A DNA stretch of 64,000 nucleotides, from assembly GCA_001443365.1 (NCBI GenBank), contig LDXL01000007.1:62001-126000 (forward strand), read 5' to 3'. The translations under genes were made by a program, and so were the position numbers. How positions within the stretch are numbered: the stretch's first letter is position 1; each line of letters begins with the position of its first letter. The notes beneath the pieces are model-generated. The model saw only the letters and a list, made by a program, of their open reading frames with translations, was not told where the DNA came from and did not search any database. Of this stretch, positions 33,748-42,482 are shown piece after piece. The DNA is from Thaumarchaeota archaeon CSP1-1. GTDB taxonomy: Archaea > Thermoproteota > Nitrososphaeria > Nitrososphaerales > Nitrosopumilaceae.

Positions 33748-35070
33748 TTATCGCAATTTGACGTACTCATATGCGCCTAATTTATTATCAAAACAATAAT
33801 GAACTTTCTGATAATTCTTTCTAAATGACTTTACATTAGAAGCCAATTTTTTTGGGTTTTTTTTGTCTATAATTACTTTTTTAATAAAAGAAGCAATTTC
33901 TTTCATCTCAGATTCTTTCATACCTAGTCTTGTTATTTCAGAAACTCCTAATCTTATTCCTCCTGGATGGAAGTAATTACGTCCAGCTTTAATGTCACCT
34001 GGAATAAGTTGTCTGTTTACAATTATGTTTGCTTTTTCTAGATCTACTTCTACTTTCCCACCATCAGAGTAATCGAGAACATTTACAGCAATCTGATGAG
34101 ATTTTGTATATCCTCGTTTTTCACCAAGTACTTTAAACCCAAACTCATTTAATGCCTCTGCAAGAGCTTTTGCATTTTTTATTACTTGCTTGGCATAATC
34201 TTTACCAAACTCTAATGCTTCTGCAAATGTAATTGCTTTTGCTGCCATATGATGAATGTGGTGACTACTAGTAAGACCAGGGAATGTTGCTTTTTTAATA
34301 GCATCCCCATATTTCTCAAATCCTAAAACCAATCCTCCTTGAGGACCAAATAAGGTCTTATGTGTACTCATAGTCATCGTATCAGCACCTTCTCTTAGTG
34401 GATCTTGAAATTGATTTCCTGCAATTAATCCCGCAACATGTGCTGCATCATAATTAATGTGCATATTATAGCTCTTAAAAAAATCTGCTAATTCTTTAAC
34501 GGGATGAGGAAATAAAAACAACGAACCCCCAAACATAGCCATTTTTGGTAACCTACCTACAGTCTTCAATTCCTCAACCTTCTTCTTGGTCTTATCTACA
34601 TCAATGGTCATTTCTTCTGCATCAAATGGATAGAACTCAATTTCTAAACCATGAACTAAACCAGCTGTTCCAAAATGTTCTTTTTTTCCATGAGATATAT
34701 GACCTCCAGCAGGAATTGAGGGGGCCAACATTATGTCTCCTGGATTAGAAAATGCTGAATAGATTACAAGGTTAGCAATCACACCCGAAATTGGTCTTAC
34801 ATCTGCAAATTCTGCCTTGAAAAGCTTCTTTGCAAGCGACATACATTCAACTTCGACTTTATCAATATACACACAACCTGCATAGACTCGTTCACCAGGC
34901 CAACCTTCTGCGTATCGATTCCCAAAATCTGAAACTATTGCTTCTCTAACAGCTGGGCTTGGAATATTCTCACTTGCTATTAATGGAATCGAATTTTCAA
35001 ACCATTTATGGTGATCTTTTAGCATCGAAAAAACCCTATTGTAAGAATTTTTGTTGGAAGACCTAGTCAT
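33748..35070 (-). CDS. glyA: Serine hydroxymethyltransferase
   Basis: PLP enzyme interconverting serine and glycine with a pterin carrier. About 440 residues. The PLP-lysine motif is TMSTHKTLFGPQGG near residue 235, with AEGWPGERVYAGC at the substrate entrance and NYDAAHVAGLIAG near the cofactor. ATG 35070 is preferred to the 35076 ATG: TTTAAATTGG is centred 27 bp upstream. Convergent with polC. Confidence 0.94.
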   Translation of the reverse strand: MTRSSNKNSYNRVFSMLKDHHKWFENSIPLIASENIPSPAVREAIVSDFGNRYAEGWPGERVYAGCVYIDKVEVECMSLAKKLFKAEFADVRPISGVIANLVIYSAFSNPGDIMLAPSIPAGGHISHGKKEHFGTAGLVHGLEIEFYPFDAEEMTIDVDKTKKKVEELKTVGRLPKMAMFGGSLFLFPHPVKELADFFKSYNMHINYDAAHVAGLIAGNQFQDPLREGADTMTMSTHKTLFGPQGGLVLGFEKYGDAIKKATFPGLTSSHHIHHMAAKAITFAEALEFGKDYAKQVIKNAKALAEALNEFGFKVLGEKRGYTKSHQIAVNVLDYSDGGKVEVDLEKANIIVNRQLIPGDIKAGRNYFHPGGIRLGVSEITRLGMKESEMKEIASFIKKVIIDKKNPKKLASNVKSFRKNYQKVHYCFDNKLGAYEYVKLR

Positions 35071-35157
35071 GTACATGCAAACTTATTTTCCCAATTTAAA
35101 AACACCGATTCTAAACGAATCAAAAATTTTTGATAGTCTTTCTAATGTTAAATAACG

Positions 35158-35165
35158 TATAAAAA
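35158..35165 (+). promoter_or_regulatory. TATA box of the thermosome gene
   Basis: TATAAAAA centred 27 bp before ATG 35189, a textbook match to archaeal TATA spacing, fitting a highly expressed chaperonin. Confidence 0.65.
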
Positions 35166-35188
35166 GGGAAAACAGGGCTGGATCAGCT

Positions 35189-36874
35189 ATGACTATGCAA
35201 GCAACTAGAAGTAACATGCCAGTTATTTTGCTAAGAGAAGGTGCAACCGAGACAAAGGGTCGTGAGGCTCAAAAAAACAACATTGCTGCTTGTAAAATTA
35301 TTGCTGAAATTGTAAAATCTAGTTTAGGCCCAAGAGGAATGGATAAAATGCTTGTTGACTCTCTGGGTGATGTTACTATTACAAATGATGGAGCCACAAT
35401 TCTAAAAGAGATTGATGTTCAGCACCCAGCTGCAAAAATGCTAGTAGAAATTTCAAAAACAACTGATAACGAAGTAGGAGATGGAACAACTTCAGTAGTT
35501 ATCCTCGCAGGAGCACTTTTGGAAAATGCTGAATCTCTGATAAATCAAAATGTACACCCAATAATAATTGTTGATGGTTATAGAAAAGCAGCAAAGAAAG
35601 CAAAACAATACCTTGAGGAGATTGCTGATGTTGTTACTGCAAATGATAAATCAATATTGCAAAAAATTGCTAAAACAGCAATGCAAACCAAACTAGTCAG
35701 AAAAGATTCAAGTCATTTAGCCGAGCTTGTTGTAAAGGCAGTTACAGCAGTTTCTGAACAAGAAGGAGAAAAATTTGTTGTAGATATTGATGACATTAAA
35801 GTTGAAAAGAAAGCGGGAGGTTCCATTGAAGATTGTAAGATTATTGAAGGAATTGTTCTTGATAAAGAAATAGTTCATGGTGGAATGCCAAAAAAAATTA
35901 ATGATGCTAAAATTGCATTGATAAATTCTGCACTTGAAATAAGTAAAACTGAAACTGATGCAAAAATCAATATCTCTAATCCACAACAAATGAAAGCTTT
36001 TCTTGATGAAGAAAATAGAATGCTAAAAAATATGGTTGACAAAGTTATCGCTTCAGGAGCAACTGTGGTTTTGTGTCAAAAGGGAATAGATGATATGGCA
36101 CAACATTATCTCGCAAAGGCTGGAATTTTGGCTGTAAGAAGAGTAAAGGAAAGTGATCTAACAAAACTTTCAAAAGCCACTGGTGCAAGAATTGTTTCAA
36201 ATCTTGATGATCTTTTTGAAAAAGACTTAGGAACAGCAGGTTTAGTAGAAGAAAGAAAAATTGAAGAAGACAGATGGGTTTTCATTGAAGAATGCAAACA
36301 TCCAAAATCAGTTACTCTACTTCTAAGAGCTGGTTCACAAAGAGTAGTTGATGAAGTTGAACGTTCTGTTCATGATGCAATAATGGTAGTTAGAGATGTA
36401 ATGGAGTTACCATCAATTGTTGCAGGTGGAGGAGCCCCAGAAACATATACTGCCTCCAAGATTCGAAGTTGGTCTAAATCTCTTGAAGGTCGTGAACAAC
36501 TTGCAGCTGAAAAATTTGCTGATGCTTTGGAGACAATTCCCTTAATATTGTCTGAAAATGCAGGGATGGATCCAATTGACACTTTAGCTACACTTCGTTC
36601 TAAACAAAGTAAAGGTGAAAAATGGACTGGTATTGATGTAATGAAAGGACATGTGGGAAACATGAAATCAAGTGATATTATAGAACCTTTATCTGTCAAG
36701 AACCAGATAATTTCTGCTGCCGCCGAAGTTGCATGTATGATATTACGAATTGATGATGTAATTGCTACAACTAAATCAGCCGGACCACCACCTGGAGCTG
36801 AAGGGGGAATGCCGCCTGGAATGGGTGGAATGGGCGGTATGGGTGGAATGCCTGATATGGGCGGAATGATGTAA
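35189..36874 (+). CDS. Thermosome (group II chaperonin) subunit
   Basis: Subunit of the archaeal double-ring chaperonin that folds proteins with a built-in lid. 561 residues. Conserved elements are [49 protein letters not shown] and the GGGAPE segment near residue 413. The C terminus is a flexible Gly-Met tail ([20 protein letters not shown]). Only one thermosome gene is visible here; others could lie elsewhere. A long minus-strand frame over the tail is a by-product of its composition. Confidence 0.95.
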   Translation: MTMQATRSNMPVILLREGATETKGREAQKNNIAACKIIAEIVKSSLGPRGMDKMLVDSLGDVTITNDGATILKEIDVQHPAAKMLVEISKTTDNEVGDGTTSVVILAGALLENAESLINQNVHPIIIVDGYRKAAKKAKQYLEEIADVVTANDKSILQKIAKTAMQTKLVRKDSSHLAELVVKAVTAVSEQEGEKFVVDIDDIKVEKKAGGSIEDCKIIEGIVLDKEIVHGGMPKKINDAKIALINSALEISKTETDAKINISNPQQMKAFLDEENRMLKNMVDKVIASGATVVLCQKGIDDMAQHYLAKAGILAVRRVKESDLTKLSKATGARIVSNLDDLFEKDLGTAGLVEERKIEEDRWVFIEECKHPKSVTLLLRAGSQRVVDEVERSVHDAIMVVRDVMELPSIVAGGGAPETYTASKIRSWSKSLEGREQLAAEKFADALETIPLILSENAGMDPIDTLATLRSKQSKGEKWTGIDVMKGHVGNMKSSDIIEPLSVKNQIISAAAEVACMILRIDDVIATTKSAGPPPGAEGGMPPGMGGMGGMGGMPDMGGMM

Positions 36875-36943
36875 CTATTCATGTTTATTAGTCATTTCAA
36901 AATTTTTCAAAAGTTTATTTTATAACAAATTTTATTAAATTTA

Positions 36944-37222
36944 ATGAGTAAAATTACTTCAAAAGCATTAACCGGGGCAAAATATGTTTATTTGATATTC
37001 TTTTTTGCATTACTCTCAGGTTTCTTTCACCCTCTTATCACTGGAACCTCATTTGATCCAGTAATTTTTGGAGTCATAATTTTGTTCGTAGGACTAGCAG
37101 GGGCAGTCTTAGTGTACAAAGCTGCAACTTCTGAAAATAAACGTGGAATATACCTTGGTGGAGGTTTTGGATTAATAGCTATTTCCTTTGCATATATCCT
37201 ACAGTTTACTGGTAGAGTTTAG
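36944..37222 (+). CDS. Small membrane protein with three helices, function unknown
   Basis: 92 residues, with predicted membrane helices at about 13-31, 39-60 and 69-88 and a basic loop (SENKRGIY) between the last two. Not recognised. It lies between the thermosome and the convergent glutamine synthetase; its stop is 5 bp from the end of that gene. Confidence 0.65.
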   Translation: MSKITSKALTGAKYVYLIFFFALLSGFFHPLITGTSFDPVIFGVIILFVGLAGAVLVYKAATSENKRGIYLGGGFGLIAISFAYILQFTGRV

Positions 37223-37227
37223 TTTTA

Positions 37228-38688
37228 CTATACATCAAAATACAGATAAAATTCATGAGGATGAGGTCTAATCGAAATCTCTCGTTGATCCCTTCTTTCT
37301 AACTCAATTATTTTATCAATTACATCATTTGTAAAAATGGGATTAAGGAATTTTCTATCGCTTTCAAGCGCATCAAGTGCCTCACCTAAGTTAGCTGGTA
37401 AAAAATTAATCCCTCTCTCTTTACGTTCCGTTTTTGTCATTTTAAAAATATCTTGGTGTACTTGTTCACCTGGATCAGTCTTCTTCTTTAACCCATCTAA
37501 CCCTGCTGCCAAGACCGCCGAGAAAACAAGATATGGATTTGATGCTGGATCTGGTGCTCTAAACTCTAATCTTTTTAGAGAAGAGTATTTTTCACCTTTA
37601 AAATGCTGGGGAACTCTAATAATGGCTGATCTATTGCTTCCACTCCATGCGATATATGCAGGAGCTTCATAACCTGGAACAAGTCTGTGGTAGGAATTTG
37701 TTGTTGGATTGGAAATGGCAACCAAAGCTCTTGCATGATTAAGTATGCCACCACAAAAGTATCGGCCAGTCTGACTAAGTTCATCTTTTTCGTCTTTGTC
37801 AAAAAATAAGTTACTATTATTTTTCCAAAGACTCACGTTTGTATGCATTCCTGAACCAGAATCCATTGAAATTGGTTTTGGCATCATAGTTGCGACCTTA
37901 CCAAATTTTTGTGCAACATTTCGAATAACGTATTTGTATGTCTGAGTAGCGTCTGCAGCATTTGTCAAGTAATCATATCTTATATCAATTTCACACTGGC
38001 CTGCAGTTGCTACTTCATGATGATGATTATCACATAAAATTCCAAAATGTTCATTCAGTACATCAACACATTCGTTTCTAAATGGTGCAAGTGTATCAGA
38101 AGGCGTACTTGGATAATATCCTTCTTGAAGCCCCATAGGATAACCAGTTCCATCTTGGCTCCAAGGTGCTTCTTTTGATTCAATGGAATAAGACTGACCT
38201 TTGTATGGTGTTAAAACATCCCAATGAACTTTATCAAACACAAAAAACTCTACTTCTGGACCCCATGCACTATAATCAAATCCTTGAGTCTTGAGATATT
38301 CCTCTGCTCTTTGTGCAATTCCCCTAGGATCTCGTTCTAATCTTCCCCTCCCAAAACCCCAGTAAACATCACATAATAGACGTGCAGTCTTATGTTCAAC
38401 CATCCATGGTATCGAAGCATAGGAACTTGGATCCGGTTTTAGCACTAGATCAGAGTCATCTATACTGGTAAATCCAATAATTGATGATCCATCAAGCTTA
38501 GGAAGACCATCTTCCATCTGATCGTGGGTAAAAGTATCAGCTGAAATTGTAGTGTGATGAAATTTTCCAGTAAGACTTGAAAACTGTAAATCAATAAACT
38601 TAATCTGATCGTGTTTTATCTTTGCAAAGACTTCATCTGCTGAATAACGTATCTGAGTTACATTTCCACCAATCACTTTATATGGCAA
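37228..38688 (-). CDS. glnA: Glutamine synthetase (type I)
   Basis: Makes glutamine from glutamate and ammonia, the main nitrogen assimilation step. 486 residues. Typical GS-I patterns are KFIDLQFSSLTGKFHHTTI (N-terminal), WGPEVEFFVFDKV with metal-binding glutamates, the NHHHEVATAGQCEID ammonium/metal region, SGMHTNVSLWK, and PGYEAPAYIAWSGSNRSAIIR near the ATP site. The C terminus lacks an evident adenylylation Tyr motif. The gene diverges from the GINS gene. Confidence 0.95.
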   Translation of the reverse strand: MPYKVIGGNVTQIRYSADEVFAKIKHDQIKFIDLQFSSLTGKFHHTTISADTFTHDQMEDGLPKLDGSSIIGFTSIDDSDLVLKPDPSSYASIPWMVEHKTARLLCDVYWGFGRGRLERDPRGIAQRAEEYLKTQGFDYSAWGPEVEFFVFDKVHWDVLTPYKGQSYSIESKEAPWSQDGTGYPMGLQEGYYPSTPSDTLAPFRNECVDVLNEHFGILCDNHHHEVATAGQCEIDIRYDYLTNAADATQTYKYVIRNVAQKFGKVATMMPKPISMDSGSGMHTNVSLWKNNSNLFFDKDEKDELSQTGRYFCGGILNHARALVAISNPTTNSYHRLVPGYEAPAYIAWSGSNRSAIIRVPQHFKGEKYSSLKRLEFRAPDPASNPYLVFSAVLAAGLDGLKKKTDPGEQVHQDIFKMTKTERKERGINFLPANLGEALDALESDRKFLNPIFTNDVIDKIIELERRDQREISIRPHPHEFYLYFDV

Positions 38689-38748
38689 TTTTATACCTTC
38701 AAGCTAACAAAAAAGATCCGCCATTTAAGGATTATTGGATGTGAAAGA

Positions 38749-39306
38749 ATGTCTGAATCAAAAAAAATTGATGCCAATTCATTGTATTCGATTTTGTTAC
38801 GTGAAACTGAAAATGATACTGTCCAAGAAGTTTCTACAGAACTTTACGTTTCAATTTCAGATTTTGTTGGCAAGCTTAAGAGTGAAGGATATGATGGAGT
38901 AGAAGCAAAAGTCAAAGATGCTCTAGTTAACATGATAACAGATCTTACATCATTACTTTTGAAAATTAGACTAGAAAAGGCTACAAAAACAAATAAGATT
39001 GATTACTCCAATTTACTTGACGAAGAAAAATTCATTCTTGATGCTAATGAAGAAAGAAATGAAAGAATAGATATTATTCTGTCTAGTACTTTAAATGGAA
39101 AATCTAAGCTTCTCGATTCTGTTGCAACTAAACACAAGACCAAGTCAACCGTTGTTCGATTTTTAAAGGAAATGGATCAGATGATAGGCGCAGATTTAGC
39201 CAAATATGGTCCATTTAAAGCAGAAGATGTAGCAACTATTCCATACGAAAACGCTCAGGCATTAATATCAAAAAATATTGCAACAAAAATTCGCTGGGAA
39301 GACTAG
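38749..39306 (+). CDS. GINS complex protein (archaeal Gins51-type)
   Basis: 185 residues. Part of the CMG-like helicase (with MCM and Cdc45/RecJ). The long N-terminal helical part is followed by a C-terminal B domain, KYGPFKAEDVATIPYENAQA, the GPF..xD...(L/I)P..NA..L motif typical of GINS proteins with the B domain at the C terminus (Gins51/Psf1-Sld5 class). Family identity rests on that motif and the overall length. A small membrane protein follows. Confidence 0.75.
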   Translation: MSESKKIDANSLYSILLRETENDTVQEVSTELYVSISDFVGKLKSEGYDGVEAKVKDALVNMITDLTSLLLKIRLEKATKTNKIDYSNLLDEEKFILDANEERNERIDIILSSTLNGKSKLLDSVATKHKTKSTVVRFLKEMDQMIGADLAKYGPFKAEDVATIPYENAQALISKNIATKIRWED

Positions 39307-39345
39307 GTAGAAATTAGATTAGTTTTAGAGATATGTTGAGAAAAA

Positions 39346-39621
39346 ATGTCACATCTTGATGTAGATGTAATCGATTTCCTATTATTGACTATCTATCCTG
39401 TAGGTGGCCTTTTCATCATCGAAATGATTAGCAGGGCAATTAAAATTTCATCTTGGATTAAATTAACTATTCAAGGATTTGTCTCAATTGGATTTGCAAT
39501 TGCTTATGTTACTCTGATTACAGCTCACTGGTTAACATCAATTGTTTTAGCTGCATTAGCAATTGCGTTATTCTATCAAGCCCGCAGAGCAAAAATTTAT
39601 CCTGGTAAATCAATTTACTAG
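39346..39621 (+). CDS. Small membrane protein with three helices, function unknown
   Basis: 91 residues with hydrophobic segments at about 8-28, 40-60 and 61-78 and a basic tail (RRAKIYPGKS). No recognised family. It follows the GINS gene by about 40 bp on the same strand. Confidence 0.65.
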   Translation: MSHLDVDVIDFLLLTIYPVGGLFIIEMISRAIKISSWIKLTIQGFVSIGFAIAYVTLITAHWLTSIVLAALAIALFYQARRAKIYPGKSIY

Positions 39622-39626
39622 AAAAG

Positions 39627-39854
39627 CTAATTTTTAGATTTCCTAAACAATCTTTTAAAAAAACTTCCTTTGTTTCTTCCCCCATCCCTAACTACTCCAC
39701 TTTGGCCAAATTTTTTAGCTCTAATTTGAGTTAATTTAACACATCTGTGGTCTTCAGGCAACCTATGTTCAGCACAAAATGGATCTTTACAATAGTTACA
39801 CTGAAAAGGCATATCTTGAAGATCACCACAATAAGCGCAATTTGCAGGTTTCAT
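39627..39854 (-). CDS. AN1-type zinc-finger protein
   Basis: 75 residues with a zinc-finger of the AN1 type: CAYCGDLQDMPFQCNYC, then CAEHRLPEDHRC, giving the spacing CxxC...CxxC...CxxH...HxC. AN1 fingers in eukaryotes bind ubiquitin/proteasome or RNA; in archaea the role is unknown. The C-terminal half is very basic (KRLFRKSKN). Convergent with the preceding gene. Confidence 0.82.
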   Translation of the reverse strand: MKPANCAYCGDLQDMPFQCNYCKDPFCAEHRLPEDHRCVKLTQIRAKKFGQSGVVRDGGRNKGSFFKRLFRKSKN

Positions 39855-39979
39855 TACTTAGCTAAGGATATTGTTCTAATAAATCATCTTCCGGATTTAT
39901 TTATAAAATGAAAAATTACAAGTTATTTGAAAACATTTTTACAATGTTCAATTTGAGTTTCTATGAGTAGATTTTTGAT

Positions 39980-40720
39980 ATGATTAAAGATAAAGTCGCC
40001 ATTGTAACTGGAGCAAGCAGCGGAATTGGCTATGCAACTGCTTTAACACTTTCAAAGTCAGGTGCAAAAGTAGCAATTGGGGCACGACGGACTGATAAGC
40101 TATTAGAACTTGAAAATGAAATTACAAAAAATGGTGGAGAGGCATTTTCTCAAAAATTAGATGTTACTAAAAAATCAGACTGTAATTCATTTGTAGATGC
40201 AACTATAAAAAAATGGGGCGGGGTTGATATTTTGGTTAATAATGCAGGGTTAATGCCTCTCAGTTTTGTTAAAAATCTGAAGATAGATGAATGGGATCAA
40301 ATGATTGACGTTAACATAAAAGGCGTACTGTATTGTACTGCTGCAGTAATTCCACATATGTATGCAAAAAAATCCGGACACATCATAAATATCTCATCGG
40401 TGGCAGGCAGAATCGTTTTTCCTTCTGGGAGTGTTTACTGTGCCACCAAACATGCTGTAACCGCATTTAGTGAGGGATTAAGGCAAGAATTTAGCACTAG
40501 ATCAAACATTAGAGTGACTTGTATTGAACCTGGAGTTGTATCAACTGAACTTACTAACACCATAACCGATGAATCACTACAAAGTTTTGTTGAAACTTCT
40601 AAGAAAATGAATTCATTAAATGCAGAAGACATTGCTAATGCAATATTATTTGCAGTTGAAGCACCAAGTCATGTAAACATCAATGAAGTGCTAATAAGAC
40701 CAACAACCCAAGAAAGATAA
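39980..40720 (+). CDS. Short-chain dehydrogenase/reductase
   Basis: NAD(P)-dependent oxidoreductase of 246 residues, Rossmann fold. TGASSGIGYAT near the N terminus binds the cofactor, with ARRTDKL near residue 36 (an Arg pair here suggests NADP preference), NNAG at about 85, the catalytic Ser in NISSVAG, and YCATKHAV with Tyr and Lys at about 152-156. EPGVVSTELT is also typical. The substrate cannot be inferred. Confidence 0.9.
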   Translation: MIKDKVAIVTGASSGIGYATALTLSKSGAKVAIGARRTDKLLELENEITKNGGEAFSQKLDVTKKSDCNSFVDATIKKWGGVDILVNNAGLMPLSFVKNLKIDEWDQMIDVNIKGVLYCTAAVIPHMYAKKSGHIINISSVAGRIVFPSGSVYCATKHAVTAFSEGLRQEFSTRSNIRVTCIEPGVVSTELTNTITDESLQSFVETSKKMNSLNAEDIANAILFAVEAPSHVNINEVLIRPTTQER

Positions 40721-40732
40721 TAACAAGAAATA

Positions 40733-40945
40733 TTACTCTAATCTTTTTTCTTTTTCTCTTGTCATATGATTTAACACAGCTTTAATATCTAAATTCAGAT
40801 TATCTGCGTTTTTTGCCATGTCTAGTTTCTCTGGAAGTTTTTCTTTAACGTCATCAGCTTCTAATTCAACTCGTCTCATTTCTTTACAATCTAGGTGATC
40901 CTCTTCAGTTCCTGAAATTTTATGACATATTGAACAAATTTTCAA
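40733..40945 (-). CDS. Small protein with CxxC near the N terminus, function unknown
   Basis: 70 residues. MKICSICHKISGTEEDHLDC contains CxxC and later His/Cys, perhaps a small zinc site, followed by a highly charged helix (ELEADDVKEKLPEKLDMAK). Unrecognised. Convergent with the SDR gene. Confidence 0.55.
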   Translation of the reverse strand: MKICSICHKISGTEEDHLDCKEMRRVELEADDVKEKLPEKLDMAKNADNLNLDIKAVLNHMTREKEKRLE

Positions 40946-40971
40946 CTAAGTTAATTATCTAATCCCACGAT

Positions 40972-40980
40972 TTAATAATT
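40972..40980 (+). promoter_or_regulatory. TATA box of the tRNA-Pro gene
   Basis: ATTTAATAA centred about 27 bp upstream of the tRNA 5' end. Confidence 0.55.
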
Positions 40981-41002
40981 TCACTATTTGCTTCAAACAT
41001 GA

Positions 41003-41077
41003 GGGGCCGTCGTCTAGTTTGGTTATGATGCCAGCCTGGGGTGCTGGAGGTCGCAGGTTCAAATCCTGCCGGTCCCA
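41003..41077 (+). tRNA. tRNA-Pro (anticodon GGG)
   Basis: The cloverleaf can be drawn by hand. The acceptor stem GGGGCCG pairs with CGGTCCC (one G-U). The anticodon stem CCAGC/GCTGG encloses a 7-nt loop CTGGGGT, with GGG as the anticodon. The T arm is GCAGG-TTCAAAT-CCTGC. The 3' end has discriminator A and no encoded CCA, which the cca gene at 42445 would add. No intron is seen. Read as proline codons CCC/CCU. Confidence 0.92.
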
Positions 41078-41092
41078 TTATACCATTACTAG

Positions 41093-41704
41093 TTATCCAA
41101 TTGTATCAAATTTTTCTAAGCTCTTCCAAAGGTACCAAGTTGCAACTGTCCTATAGGGTTTCCAAGATTCTGCTAACTGTTCAATTTGCTCCTTTTCTGG
41201 CAGCTCCTTTAAAGAGTACATTGATTGTATTCCTTTTTTTAGTCCCAGGTCCCCAACAGGTAAAATATCCAATCTACCAAGCGAAAAAATTAAAAACATT
41301 TCAGCTGTCCATCTACCAATTCCTTTCACGTCAGTTAGAACTTCAATTACTTGTTCATCACTTTGAGTAGAAATTTTTCTCATATTCAGCTCCTTTGATT
41401 CAATCTTTTTTGATAATTCTTTAATGTATACAATTTTCATTTTTGATAATCCTGTTGTACGAAGTTTTGAATCTGATGTTTTGATTACATCTCTTGGTTT
41501 TGGAAATTTTGATTTGTATAATTTCCTAAATTTTTTTATAATAGAATTTGCAGCAGAGCCAGATAATTGCTGTGAAATTATTGATTCTACTAATGATTGA
41601 TAGCGGTTTTTTGTTATCTTTACATTATAATCTCCTACCTGCATGATGATTTTTGCAAATTTTGGATCTTTTTTTAAAAACTTAAAGGCTTTTTTATCTA
41701 TCAT
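41093..41704 (-). CDS. DNA-3-methyladenine glycosylase II (AlkA-like)
   Basis: Base-excision repair glycosylase that removes alkylated purines. 203 residues with the HhH-GPD pattern: LTDVKGIGRWTAEMFL (helix-hairpin-helix), then RLDILPVGDLGLKKG with the catalytic Asp. SIISQQLSGSAANSIIKKF is the typical N-terminal part. Last gene of a minus-strand operon thpR-cca-kinase-alkA; it ends just before the tRNA gene. Confidence 0.9.
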   Translation of the reverse strand: MIDKKAFKFLKKDPKFAKIIMQVGDYNVKITKNRYQSLVESIISQQLSGSAANSIIKKFRKLYKSKFPKPRDVIKTSDSKLRTTGLSKMKIVYIKELSKKIESKELNMRKISTQSDEQVIEVLTDVKGIGRWTAEMFLIFSLGRLDILPVGDLGLKKGIQSMYSLKELPEKEQIEQLAESWKPYRTVATWYLWKSLEKFDTIG

Positions 41705-41708
41705 AACT

Positions 41709-42482
41709 TTACAATTTTAGCACTTTTAGAAGTTTATCAAAACTTTCCCTAGTTGGACTATATTTGTAATTTCTTAATACTTCAATCATCTTATCCTTTG
41801 ATGGTATCTTGTAGATTTTTCGAACGGATTTTGATATACCTGAACCTATGAAAACTCCCTGTGTTGCTGAAGTGACATTTGAAGCTCTTCTTTTTGTGCT
41901 TGCACTTTCAAAATCGATTATCGTAGTTTTTGATTTTCCTATGATAACATGTTTTGCTATGCTACTTAATTCACCATGATCTAATCCAATTCTATCAAGA
42001 TTATAACAATCTTCTAAAGTCTTTCTTATTATGGATTTTAATTTAGAAACACTTCCTTTTCCTTTTAGTTCTTTTATCCACATTCCTATTTTTTTACCTT
42101 CCAAATATTCCATAATCATAAGATTTTTACTGCTATCTATCAGACAAGGTCCCACACCTACAGAATTTGCTATTTTTAGTAATTTTGCTTCACTTTGCAT
42201 TTCTTTTCTTTGTGAATCAGTACGACGTATCTTAACTGCGACTTTCTTCTTTTGTTTTTTTGCTAATACTACAATTCCAACATATCCTTTTCCCAAAACA
42301 TTAATCGAACCTAATTTCAAATCACCCTGAAAGGAAATACTATTGATTCCAAGCTTCTTCATTTGAGCTATCCTTAATTCCACTTGTCTTTTTGTAGCCT
42401 TTGGATATCCGATGATTATTGCATATGGTTTTTCAGATAGTTTGCTAATTGAAAGAAAGGATTGTCGCATCAGTTGAGACAA
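41709..42482 (-). CDS. RIO-like / atypical protein kinase with altered catalytic loop
   Basis: 257 residues. The nucleotide loop is LGKGYVGIVVLAKK, the ATP lysine is in KVAVKIRR, the hinge is IMEYLEGKK, and the metal motif is TIIDFESAS. The catalytic loop reads GLDHGELSSIAKHVII, where RIO and Bud32 kinases have HGDL(x)xxN: Asp is replaced by Glu and Asn is not at its usual place. Activity may be changed. The start at 42482 overlaps cca by 38 bp; ATG 42470 is possible. It lies in an RNA-maturation operon, so an RNA-linked role is plausible. Confidence 0.78.
   Translation of the reverse strand: MSQLMRQSFLSISKLSEKPYAIIIGYPKATKRQVELRIAQMKKLGINSISFQGDLKLGSINVLGKGYVGIVVLAKKQKKKVAVKIRRTDSQRKEMQSEAKLLKIANSVGVGPCLIDSSKNLMIMEYLEGKKIGMWIKELKGKGSVSKLKSIIRKTLEDCYNLDRIGLDHGELSSIAKHVIIGKSKTTIIDFESASTKRRASNVTSATQGVFIGSGISKSVRKIYKIPSKDKMIEVLRNYKYSPTRESFDKLLKVLKL

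Noticed and set aside
36370-36882. A minus-strand 170-codon frame opposite the thermosome gene
   Set aside because: It is the Gly-Met tail read backwards as Pro-rich sequence; the chaperonin frame is certain.
39908-39970. A 20-codon plus-strand frame before the SDR gene
   Set aside because: Too short and without a promoter or motif; likely chance.
41041-41370. A plus-strand 109-codon frame starting in the tRNA-Pro gene
   Set aside because: It overlaps the tRNA and lies antisense to the clear alkA gene; no family-like sequence.
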